Shown: positions 1-5,274 of the stretch, one piece after another
Numbering within the stretch: position 1 is the first letter of the stretch
How the letters are laid out: each line of letters starts with the position of its first letter
Assembly (NCBI GenBank): GCA_003645555.1
Contig: QNFN01000156.1
Span: 1-5,274 of the forward strand
Direction: 5' to 3'
Origin: Gammaproteobacteria bacterium
Lineage (GTDB): Bacteria; Pseudomonadota; Gammaproteobacteria; QNFN01
Length of the DNA: 5,274 nucleotides
Program-made: the position numbers and the translations under genes
The notes under the pieces: model-generated
Seen by the model: only the letters and a program-made list of their open reading frames with translations
The model's database searches: none
Told to the model about the DNA's origin: nothing

Positions 1-192
1 CGGCAGCGTGTCGGGAAAGACCGGCCGTGGCAGGCGTGCGCGCCGTGTGGCGACGCGGGCGCGGGAGTCGGCGATCGCCTGCTCGAGGCGCGCCGGGTCG
101 GGGTCACGGCGGAGGCGCCGCAGGCGCGGCCGGTCGCGCAGCAGGGTGTCGTTGAGGTGCCGCTCCCGGGGGGTGTTCGCGGGCCTGGTCAT
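1..192 (-). CDS. hrpA: ATP-dependent RNA helicase HrpA, N-terminal fragment (cut by window edge)
   Basis: Reading the minus strand from ATG at 192 gives 64 codons, open to the window edge. The peptide has LLRDRPRLRRL at residues 17-27 and FPDTLP at 59-64. These match the N-terminus of E. coli HrpA as I remember it (LMLRDRLRFSRRL, later YPDNLP, just before the helicase core), with nearly the same distance from Met to the LRDR motif. HrpA is a large DEAH-box RNA helicase implicated in mRNA processing and ribosome-related work; its Walker motifs would lie beyond the window. The fragment is extremely arginine-rich (17 Arg, no Lys), in line with very high local GC. The start lies 31 nt past the stop of the upstream c-di-GMP gene, so co-transcription is likely. 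No clear Shine-Dalgarno precedes the ATG, and the frame stays open for some distance upstream, so an earlier start overlapping the neighbour is possible. Confidence 0.8.
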   Translation of the reverse strand, partial: MTRPANTPRERHLNDTLLRDRPRLRRLRRDPDPARLEQAIADSRARVATRRARLPRPVFPDTLP

Positions 193-223
193 GCCGGGGC
201 GGGCGGGCCGGTCGGGTCCGGGT

Positions 224-2731
224 TCAACCCTCGGGCAGCAGCCGGCGATCGAGCAGGCTGGCGATATTGTCCGCCGACAGCGGGCGCCCGACCAGGTAAC
301 CCTGGATCTGGTCGCAGCCGAGCGTCCGCAGGAAGCGGACCTGGTCCTCGTTCTCGACCCCTTCGGCGATGACCCGCAGGTCGAGACGGTGGGCCATGGC
401 AATGATCGCCGCGACGATTTCAGCGTTGTCGGCGTCATTGGGAACATTGCGGATGAAGCTGATATCGATTTTCAGCGAGTCGATCGGCAGGCGCTTCAGG
501 TGGGCCAGGCTGGAGTAGCCGGTCCCGAAATCATCGACGGCAATGCGTACGCCCATCTCGCGCAGCCGGTGCAGCCTGGGTTCGATTTCATGGGGCTGTT
601 CGACCAGCATGGCTTCGGTCAGCTCGATCTCGAGCCGCTCGGCGGCGAGCCCGGTGGTCGACAACGTCTCAGCGATCGACTCGACCAGGTCGGGCTGCTG
701 GAGCTGGCGCGAGGAGAGGTTGACCGCCATGGTGATCTCGGGCAGGCCGTGGTCGAGCCAGGCGCGAGCCTGGCGGCAGGCGTGTTCGAGCACCCACTGC
801 CCGATCGGCAGGATCAGGCCGTTGCTCTCGGCGATCGGCAGAAAATCGGCAGGCGAGACGAAACCGAGCTCGTGGTTCTGCCAGCGCAGCAGCGCCTCGA
901 CGCCGGTGGTCTGGTTGCTGACCAGGTCGACCTTGACCTGGTAGTTGAGCTGCAGCTCGTCCCGCGCGATCGCCTGGCGCAGGTGGTTTTCCATGTTCAA
1001 TCGCTCGATCGACTCGGTGTTCATCGACTCGGTGTAGAGCTGGTAGCCGTTGCGGCCAAGGTCCTTGGCCCGGTACATCGCCTTGTCGGCTTTCTTGATC
1101 AGTTCCTCTACTGTTTCACCGTCATTCGGGAAGATGGTGATCCCGATGCTCGAAGTGACATAGAGTTCGTGCTCCGCGATGACGAACGGCTCGCGAATGC
1201 TGTCGGTGATGCGCCGGGCGAGCTGCGTCGCGTTATTGGTGTCCTTTATGTCGGGCATGATCACGGTGAACTCATCACCACCCATGCGCGAGACGGTGTC
1301 ACCGTCGCGCACGCAGTCTTTCAGACGCGTGGCCATTTCACACAACACCGCGTCACCGACGCTGTGGCCGAGGGTGTCGTTGATGCGCTTGAACAGGTCG
1401 AGGTCGATGAACAGCACGGCCAGGCGCTGTGCGTGGCGCACCATCTGCGGCAGGGCGAGCCCGAGGCGGTCGTGGAACAGGCGCCGGTTGGGCAGACCGG
1501 TCAGGGCGTCGTAGTAGGCCAGCGCGCGGATCTGGTTCTCGCTCTCCTTGCGATCGGAGATATCGGAAAAGACGCCGGCATACTTGTGCTCGCCGCCGAG
1601 GTCGTCGCGGATCGAGGTGATGGTCAGCCATTCCGGGTAGATCTCGCCGCTTTTACGCCGGTTCCAGATTTCGCCCTGCCAGAAGCCCGTTTCCTTGAGA
1701 CTGCCCCAGAGCTGTTCGTAGAACGTTTCGTCATGGCGGCCCGACTTGAGCAGGGCCGGGGTGTTGCCGATCGCCTCTTCGGCGCTGTAGCCGGTCAGCT
1801 TGGTGAAGGCGGGGTTGACCGACTCGATGATGCCTTCGGCGTTGGTGATGAGCACGCCGTCGAGGGAGGCGTCGATGATCTGCTTGGACAGCCGCAGGCT
1901 GCGCTGCGACTCGATCAGTGCCTGCTCACGGTCGCGCAACACCTGCTCGAGGTGCGAAACCTGATCGTGCTCGAGCAGGCCGAGGATGTCGGTGAAGGAG
2001 AGCACGCCGATGATCTTCTGCCCGTCATCGGTGATGCCGAGATGGCGGATGCCGCGGCGTACCGAGAGGTCTCGCGCCTGCAGCAGGCTGTATTTGTGAT
2101 CGACGGTGACCAGCGGTCGTGTCGCGGTCGCACCCACGCTGCGCGTAACCTCGCGCAGCGCCACTTGGCGCACCAGGTCGCGTTCGGTGAGGATGCCGGG
2201 CAGGCCGTCGGGGCCGGGCGCGACCACGGCGGCATCGACCCCGGCCGCGTGCATGCGCGATGTTGCCTCGGCGAGCGGGGTGTCGGCTTCGAGCGTGAGC
2301 AGGGGTGCGCGCTGGGCGCTGCCGACCCGGCGCGCCTGCAGGTAACGCTCGAGTCCGTAGTTCAGGACCACGTCGGTCTGCGAGATGATGCCGGCAAAAC
2401 CACCGCGGCTGTCGAGTACCAGCAGGTGGCGGATGCCTTCGTCGTGGAAGCGATGGCCGATGTCGTCGATGACCACCTGCTTGGTGGTCGTCTTGACCGG
2501 TGCACTCATCTGGGTAGAGATCGGTTGCTCGATCTGCCCGGGGTCGGTGAGGTCGAGGCGCAGGGCGTCGTGCTCGGTCCAGATGCCGACCGCATCGCCA
2601 TTGTCGACCACCAGCACCGAACTGCAGCGGTGGGTGCGCATCTGCACCGCCGCCTGGTACAGCGGGGTCTCAGGAGGGCAGGTCAGGAGCTCTTCATGGA
2701 GCAGGTGGCCGACCAGCAGTTCACCGCTCAC
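224..2731 (-). CDS. CBS(x4)-PAS-GGDEF-EAL cyclic-di-GMP signalling protein
   Basis: This 835-residue protein has no signal peptide or membrane segment and is predicted cytosolic. Four CBS domains fill roughly residues 5-252. Each ends in a Gly-x-x-Ser/Thr-x-x-Asp signature (T52/D55, S117/D120, T182/D185, S245/D248), which in this family contacts the ribose of adenine nucleotides. A helical linker (about 254-282) leads to a PAS/PAC domain (about 283-395). The GGDEF domain (about 400-567) has DLDLFKRIND at 443-452, an intact GGDEF at 484-488, and an RDGD product-inhibition site at 475-478, correctly five residues upstream. The EAL domain (about 580-830) keeps E612, N671, E703, D733-D734, K754, E790 and Q810, plus the DDFGTGYSS loop. 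One deviation is YQVK (597-600) where YQPK is usual. Both diguanylate cyclase and phosphodiesterase sites therefore look competent; the net direction cannot be read from sequence. The start is GTG at 2731, set by AAGGAG 7 nt upstream; an in-frame stop at 2773-2771 rules out longer forms. It probably forms an operon with hrpA and is divergent from sthA. Confidence 0.95.
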   Translation of the reverse strand: MSGELLVGHLLHEELLTCPPETPLYQAAVQMRTHRCSSVLVVDNGDAVGIWTEHDALRLDLTDPGQIEQPISTQMSAPVKTTTKQVVIDDIGHRFHDEGIRHLLVLDSRGGFAGIISQTDVVLNYGLERYLQARRVGSAQRAPLLTLEADTPLAEATSRMHAAGVDAAVVAPGPDGLPGILTERDLVRQVALREVTRSVGATATRPLVTVDHKYSLLQARDLSVRRGIRHLGITDDGQKIIGVLSFTDILGLLEHDQVSHLEQVLRDREQALIESQRSLRLSKQIIDASLDGVLITNAEGIIESVNPAFTKLTGYSAEEAIGNTPALLKSGRHDETFYEQLWGSLKETGFWQGEIWNRRKSGEIYPEWLTITSIRDDLGGEHKYAGVFSDISDRKESENQIRALAYYDALTGLPNRRLFHDRLGLALPQMVRHAQRLAVLFIDLDLFKRINDTLGHSVGDAVLCEMATRLKDCVRDGDTVSRMGGDEFTVIMPDIKDTNNATQLARRITDSIREPFVIAEHELYVTSSIGITIFPNDGETVEELIKKADKAMYRAKDLGRNGYQLYTESMNTESIERLNMENHLRQAIARDELQLNYQVKVDLVSNQTTGVEALLRWQNHELGFVSPADFLPIAESNGLILPIGQWVLEHACRQARAWLDHGLPEITMAVNLSSRQLQQPDLVESIAETLSTTGLAAERLEIELTEAMLVEQPHEIEPRLHRLREMGVRIAVDDFGTGYSSLAHLKRLPIDSLKIDISFIRNVPNDADNAEIVAAIIAMAHRLDLRVIAEGVENEDQVRFLRTLGCDQIQGYLVGRPLSADNIASLLDRRLLPEG

Positions 2732-2774
2732 ACGCCGGCTCCTTGCGATGGGTGGCGGGATGGCACCTGCTCAC
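2721..2774 (-). CDS. Possible 17-residue leader peptide overlapping the c-di-GMP gene start
   Basis: A perfect AGGAGG (2788-2783, minus strand) is followed after 8 nt by GTG at 2774-2772. This opens a frame of 17 codons (MSRCHPATHRKEPACER) that stops with TGA at 2723-2721, 11 nt inside the c-di-GMP gene, whose own GTG is at 2731. The geometry suits translational coupling: ribosomes ending here would sit next to the downstream start. The peptide resembles no attenuator peptide I know, with no run of one amino acid, and a 17-codon frame is easily open by chance in GC-rich DNA. The strong Shine-Dalgarno sequence is the only positive evidence. Confidence 0.22.
   Translation of the reverse strand: MSRCHPATHRKEPACER
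2739..2744 (-). promoter_or_regulatory. Ribosome binding site that fixes the GTG start of the c-di-GMP gene
   Basis: On the minus strand AAGGAG occupies 2744-2739, seven bases before GTG at 2731-2729. The only upstream in-frame stretch before a stop (2773-2771) contains no ATG, GTG or TTG, so this site decides an unusual GTG start. Confidence 0.85.
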
Positions 2775-2784
2775 GCTGCGTTCC

Positions 2785-2797
2785 TCCTGGTCCAGGA
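2785..2797. repeat. Perfect 13-bp inverted repeat (6-1-6) in the divergent control region
   Basis: TCCTGG-T-CCAGGA is a perfect palindrome around a single central base, 54 bp upstream of the c-di-GMP start codon. It overlaps the AGGAGG of the possible leader frame. It could be a dimeric regulator's operator or a small hairpin in the c-di-GMP gene's 5' leader. No regulator family can be assigned. Confidence 0.35.
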
Positions 2798-2830
2798 TGT
2801 GGGTGGCTGGACAGTGTCGAGGTCGTGTCA

Positions 2831-2847
2831 ACCCGGTGGTGCCGGGT
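2831..2847. repeat. Perfect GC-rich inverted repeat ACCCGG-N5-CCGGGT between the divergent genes
   Basis: The 6-bp arms at 2831-2836 and 2842-2847 are exactly complementary across a 5-nt loop. Seen from the minus strand, the inner arm abuts a perfect TTGACA hexamer (2831-2826). A protein bound here, or a hairpin, could influence a promoter for the c-di-GMP gene. No T-run follows, so it is not a convincing terminator. Confidence 0.35.
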
Positions 2848-2902
2848 CGGAACGATGGTAACGCAGGTTCTTGCGCTGGCGCCACGGCCGCCCTGAGGTT
2901 CC

Positions 2903-2930
2903 TTGACCCTTGGGTCGGCCACGCGATAAT
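2903..2930 (+). promoter_or_regulatory. Sigma70-type promoter for sthA
   Basis: TTGACC (2903-2908) matches the -35 consensus at 5 of 6 positions. GATAAT (2925-2930) matches the -10 consensus at 5 of 6. The spacer is 16 bp. Transcription would start near 2937 and leave a leader of about 30 nt before the sthA ATG. This is the clearest promoter in the window, in a stretch with no other gene on this strand. Confidence 0.7.
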
Positions 2931-2958
2931 GGCGTCTCGCCGGTATTTGGCCCGGGAT

Positions 2959-2963
2959 GGGAG
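2959..2963 (+). promoter_or_regulatory. Ribosome binding site supporting the sthA start at 2969
   Basis: GGGAG lies 5 nt before ATG 2969. A second in-frame ATG at 2957 lies just upstream of this site and has only CCCGGG before it. The peptide from 2969 ([14 protein letters not shown]) also lines up better with E. coli SthA (MPHSYDYDAIVIGSG). The later start is preferred. Confidence 0.65.
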
Positions 2964-2968
2964 AAGCA

Positions 2969-4366
2969 ATGAAGACGCGGCATTACGACGCAGTGGTGAT
3001 TGGCAGCGGGCCCGGCGGCGAGGGGGCGGCGATGACGCTGGCCAAGGCCGGTCGCGAGGTGGCGATGGTCGAGCGCCACACCATGGTCGGTGGCGGCTGC
3101 ACCCACTGGGGCACGATCCCGAGCAAGGCGCTGCGCCAGACCATTCAGCGCATTACCGATTTTCGCGAGGATCCGCTGTTCCAGCAGATCGCCGAAGCAA
3201 CCGACATCACTTACCCGCAACTGCTGGCCAATGCCGAGGCGGTGATTACCAGCCAGGTACGTATGCGGCGGCGTTTCTACGAACGCAACAAGGTCGACGT
3301 GATCCACGGTCAGGCGTCTTTTCTCAAGCCGAACCTGATCGAGGTGGTTGGCCCGAACGACGCCCACAAGCAACTCAGTGCCGATCATTTCATTGTGGCC
3401 ACCGGGTCGCGCCCCTATCGACCCGATGATATCGATTTCAGCCACCCACGGATCGTCGACAGCGACACCGTGCTTGGCCTGCAAGAAACGCCACGCTCCA
3501 TCGCGATCTACGGTGCCGGGGTGATCGGCAGCGAGTACGCGTCGATTTTCAGTAACCTGAATATCTCGGTGCACCTGATCAATACCCGCAGCACGCTGCT
3601 CTCCCATCTCGACCAGGAGATCACCGACAGCCTCAGCTATCACATGATCGACCAGGGGATCATGCTGTTCCACGGCGAAACCTACGAACAGGTCGAAGCC
3701 GGTGACGACGGCGTCGTAATGCAGTTGCAGTCAGGCAAGAAGATCCGCTGCGACGTGCTGATGTGGGCCAACGGTCGCACCGGCAACAGTCAGCAGATGG
3801 GACTCGAGGGAATCGGTGTCGGCATCGATCATCGCGGTCACATCGCCGTCAACGAGCACTACCAGACCGCCCAGGCGCACATCTACGCCGTCGGTGATGT
3901 CGTCGGCCCGCCCGCGCTGGCCAGTGCCAGCTACGACCAGGGGCGTTTCTGCGGCCGCCACATCATCGACAACGACAGCGACCTGGCGCTGGTGCGCGAT
4001 ATCCCGACCGGTATCTACACCAGCCCGGAGATCAGCTACATCGGTCGCACCGAGCGTGAGCTGACCGAGGCGCAGGTCCCGTACGAGGTGGGTCGGGCGA
4101 TCTTCAAGAACCTGGCGCGGGCGCAGATCACCGGCTGGACGACCGGCATGCTGAAAATCCTGTTCCACCGGGAAACGTTGCAGATTCTCGGCATCCACTG
4201 CTTCGGCCACCAGGCCTCCGAGATCATCCACATCGGCCAGGCGATCATGGCTCAGCAGGGGGAGGCCAACACCTTGCGCTACTTTGCCGATACCACGTTC
4301 AACTATCCGACCATGGCCGAGGCTTACCGGGTTGCGGCACTGAACGGGCTCAACCGGGTTTTCTGA
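2969..4366 (+). CDS. sthA: Soluble pyridine nucleotide transhydrogenase SthA
   Basis: This 465-residue FAD enzyme transfers hydride between NADPH and NAD+ in the cytosol (EC 1.6.1.1), in the physiological direction usually draining excess NADPH. It carries the FAD-binding GSGPGGEG at 12-19, VATGSRP at 143-149, a second Rossmann GAGVIG at 182-187 for the nicotinamide nucleotide, and the FAD-contacting AVGD at 307-310. The segment [16 protein letters not shown] (41-56) identifies SthA. Related disulfide reductases have a Cys-x4-Cys pair here, but the second Cys is Thr (T49), and the C-terminal His-Pro motif is replaced by [11 protein letters not shown] (444-454). Both differences are normal for SthA and mean no dithiol chemistry. 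Length equals the family's usual ~465 and the ends are intact. It has its own promoter, is divergent from the c-di-GMP gene, and is followed 111 nt later by a thioredoxin-like gene on the same strand. Confidence 0.97.
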   Translation: MKTRHYDAVVIGSGPGGEGAAMTLAKAGREVAMVERHTMVGGGCTHWGTIPSKALRQTIQRITDFREDPLFQQIAEATDITYPQLLANAEAVITSQVRMRRRFYERNKVDVIHGQASFLKPNLIEVVGPNDAHKQLSADHFIVATGSRPYRPDDIDFSHPRIVDSDTVLGLQETPRSIAIYGAGVIGSEYASIFSNLNISVHLINTRSTLLSHLDQEITDSLSYHMIDQGIMLFHGETYEQVEAGDDGVVMQLQSGKKIRCDVLMWANGRTGNSQQMGLEGIGVGIDHRGHIAVNEHYQTAQAHIYAVGDVVGPPALASASYDQGRFCGRHIIDNDSDLALVRDIPTGIYTSPEISYIGRTERELTEAQVPYEVGRAIFKNLARAQITGWTTGMLKILFHRETLQILGIHCFGHQASEIIHIGQAIMAQQGEANTLRYFADTTFNYPTMAEAYRVAALNGLNRVF

Positions 4367-4397
4367 CGCGCCCAACGGGGTCGTTCAGCGGCGCCGG

Positions 4398-4426
4398 TTC
4401 AACACCTCGCTCGCTTGAGGCAAAAT
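4398..4426 (+). promoter_or_regulatory. Weak candidate promoter for the thioredoxin-like gene
   Basis: In the 111-nt gap after sthA, TTCAAC (4398-4403) and CAAAAT (4421-4426) are 17 bp apart, matching the sigma70 hexamers at 3 and 4 of 6 positions. Start would be near 4433, leaving about 45 nt of leader. The gap also holds a broken stem (GCGCC 4368-4372 with GGCGC 4390-4394, and AACG 4374-4377 with CGTT 4382-4385). It lacks a T-run, so read-through from sthA is equally possible. Confidence 0.3.
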
Positions 4427-4465
4427 GGCCGGCCCGTGGCGCTTCGTCGCGGGCATGCCTGACGC

Positions 4466-4471
4466 AAGGAG
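4466..4471 (+). promoter_or_regulatory. Ribosome binding site of the thioredoxin-like gene
   Basis: AAGGAG lies 6 nt before ATG 4478. This is near-ideal sequence and spacing and supports that start. Confidence 0.85.
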
Positions 4472-4477
4472 AAGCTC

Positions 4478-5038
4478 ATGGCCAGAACGGAAACCCCAGT
4501 CTGTGATTTCGGTCAGCCGGCGGTCGACTTCAACCTGCCCGGCACCGATGGCAGGGACTGGACGCTGGCGGAGTGCCGCGGACCGAACGGTCTGCTGGTG
4601 ATGTTCATCTGCAACCACTGTCCCTACGTCAAGGCGATCAGCGATCGCCTGATCCGTGATGTAGCCGAGCTGCGTGAACACGGTGTCCACGCCGTGGCGA
4701 TCAGCTGCAACGACGTCGCCGCCTACCCCGATGACTCGTTCGATAACATGAAGGCACTCGCCGAGCGGCTGCAGTTCCCGTTTCCCTATCTCTACGATGA
4801 GAGTCAGGCGGTGGGACGCGCCTACGGAGCGGTCTGTACACCGGATTTTTTCGGTTACAACGGCGACCTGGAGTTGCAGTACCGTGGTCGTCTCGACGCC
4901 AGCGGTCGCGAGCCGGGACCCTCCGATGCCCGTCGTGAATTGTTCGAGGCGATGGTGCGGGTGGCCGGAGCCGGCCGCGGGCCAGAGCAGCAGACGCCGA
5001 GTATGGGCTGCTCGATCAAGTGGCGTGACGACGACTGA
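4478..5038 (+). CDS. Thioredoxin-fold, peroxiredoxin-like protein (AhpC/TSA-related, CNHC motif)
   Basis: The product has 186 residues and no signal peptide or membrane segment, so it is predicted cytosolic. The N-terminal part (about 10-32, FGQPAVDFNLPGTDG) is typical of AhpC/TSA-like folds. FICNHCPYVK (43-52) puts a Cys-Asn-His-Cys pair (C45, C48) where thioredoxins have CxxC. VCTPDFF (119-125) supplies the cis-proline (P122) facing the active site. The C-terminal PSMGCSIKW (175-183, C178) is, from memory, a hallmark of the uncharacterised 'thioredoxin family protein / PRX-like' group of about 185 residues that carries CNHCPYV. A thiol oxidoreductase or peroxidase role is plausible, but substrate and partner are unknown. 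It lies on the same strand as sthA, whose redox role fits, but a 111-nt gap and a possible own promoter make operon membership uncertain. Other cysteines are C9, C33, C77 and C120. No terminator precedes the fold-back element, which begins 10 nt after the stop. Confidence 0.9.
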   Translation: MARTETPVCDFGQPAVDFNLPGTDGRDWTLAECRGPNGLLVMFICNHCPYVKAISDRLIRDVAELREHGVHAVAISCNDVAAYPDDSFDNMKALAERLQFPFPYLYDESQAVGRAYGAVCTPDFFGYNGDLELQYRGRLDASGREPGPSDARRELFEAMVRVAGAGRGPEQQTPSMGCSIKWRDDD

Positions 5039-5047
5039 GCTGCTGGG

Positions 5048-5204
5048 GAGCCTCTGATCAAGTCATGAACTCGCATCTTGCGCGCAGAATATCCAGCTTT
5101 TTCGTTGCCAAGCTTCGCAATAGCTCGCTATTACGTGCGCTTTGCGCCTCAAATCTGAACATTCTGAAGCACAATCTACTTCGTTCAGACGTAATCAGAG
5201 GCTC
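5048..5204. mobile_element. 157-bp fold-back, MITE-like element with concentric inverted repeats
   Basis: The ends are perfect 11-bp inverted repeats, GAGCCTCTGAT (5048-5058) and ATCAGAGGCTC (5194-5204). The match continues imperfectly inward (GTC then TGAAC in both arms). Inner pairs share the same centre: CAGAAT 5085-5090 with ATTCTG 5161-5166, and AATAGC 5119-5124 with GCTATT 5127-5132. All three are centred at 5125.5-5126, so the whole unit is one long imperfect palindrome that can fold on itself. GC is about 48%, well below the neighbouring genes. No transposase is encoded. This is the architecture of a non-autonomous, IS-derived element mobilised in trans; the parent family cannot be named with confidence, and no clean target-site duplication is visible. 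Sitting 10 nt after the thioredoxin-like gene, the hairpin might also end its transcript. Confidence 0.65.
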
Positions 5205-5274
5205 TCTGGAGGCACGCCAGCCGATGTATATAAAATAGGTTATTCAAGCAATCAAAATTACTTACTGTTATTTA
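5205..5274. other. Gene-free, AT-rich edge segment
   Basis: From about 5221 the sequence has only about 13 G or C in 54 bases (24%), against clearly GC-rich genes to the left. No start codon opens a frame of any length here: ATG 5224 meets TAG at 5236. TATATAAAAT-like tracts resemble -10 elements, but no matching -35 is seen. It may be the beginning of an accessory or horizontally acquired block that continues beyond the window. Confidence 0.6.

Noticed and set aside
2826..2831. Perfect minus-strand TTGACA as a -35 box for the c-di-GMP gene.
   Set aside because: At 16, 17 and 18 bp spacing the downstream hexamers are CAGCCA, AGCCAC and GCCACC, none resembling TATAAT. It is kept only as part of the motif cluster, not called as a promoter.
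8..2896. A very long plus-strand open frame (about 960 codons) running opposite the c-di-GMP gene and hrpA start.
   Set aside because: The minus strand encodes unmistakable CBS, PAS, GGDEF and EAL domains and a HrpA N-terminus. The plus frame gives a low-complexity, Arg/Asp/Val/Leu/Gln-rich product with no recognisable domain. Long antisense frames are common in GC-rich genes.
2957..2968. Upstream in-frame ATG at 2957 as the sthA start (four extra residues).
   Set aside because: The only ribosome-binding sequence, GGGAG 2959-2963, lies after this ATG and is well placed for ATG 2969. The shorter N-terminus also matches known SthA better.
3092..3118. Apparent loss of the second redox cysteine in the SthA active-site region (C44, T49).
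   Set aside because: This is the normal state for SthA-type transhydrogenases and is not a mutation or decay.
2828..3673. Minus-strand open frame of about 280 codons opposite the sthA 5' half.
   Set aside because: It is antisense to well-conserved SthA sequence and has no recognisable domain.
4368..4394. Possible rho-independent terminator after sthA.
   Set aside because: The stem is interrupted (GCGCC/GGCGC outer, AACG/CGTT inner, with unpaired bases) and no T-run follows, so it does not meet the usual criteria.
5065..5238. A 57-codon plus-strand frame from ATG 5065 to TAG 5236-5238 crossing the fold-back element (begins MNSHLARRIS).
   Set aside because: There is no Shine-Dalgarno before the ATG, the frame runs out through the right end of a palindromic repeat, and the product has no domain I recognise. 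It is better explained as chance openness of the repeat, although repeat copies elsewhere may be annotated as small hypothetical proteins.

Overview
The window looks like chromosome of a GC-rich gammaproteobacterium. The evidence is a clear SthA-type soluble transhydrogenase, a HrpA-type helicase N-terminus, consensus-like sigma70 and Shine-Dalgarno signals, and strong GC bias in the genes. The genus cannot be fixed from the sequence alone; a Chromatiales-like lineage is only a guess.

Layout, left to right. (1) Positions 1-192, minus strand: the first 64 codons of an ATP-dependent RNA helicase HrpA, cut by the window edge. (2) 224-2731, minus strand: an 835-residue cytosolic c-di-GMP enzyme with the order CBS-CBS-CBS-CBS-PAS-GGDEF-EAL. 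It lies 31 nt upstream of hrpA and is probably co-transcribed with it. (3) 2732-2968: a divergent control region holding a good sigma70 promoter for sthA, two perfect short inverted repeats, a GTGTC repeat cluster, and a possible short leader frame reading into the c-di-GMP gene. (4) 2969-4366, plus strand: sthA, the soluble pyridine nucleotide transhydrogenase. (5) 4478-5038, plus strand: a thioredoxin-fold, peroxiredoxin-like protein with a CNHC motif. (6) 5048-5204: a 157-bp fold-back element with concentric inverted repeats, best read as a MITE-like non-autonomous mobile element. (7) 5205-5274: gene-free sequence that falls to about 24% GC at the window edge.

Functionally, a c-di-GMP enzyme whose four CBS domains all keep the nucleotide-contact signature sits head-to-head with the enzyme that balances NADPH and NADH. 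A thiol-redox protein follows. This suggests, but does not prove, a link between energy or redox state and c-di-GMP signalling. No complete new multi-gene system is visible. The least ordinary items are the fold-back element at the junction to AT-rich DNA, the four-CBS architecture of the signalling protein, and the dense symmetry in the divergent control region.
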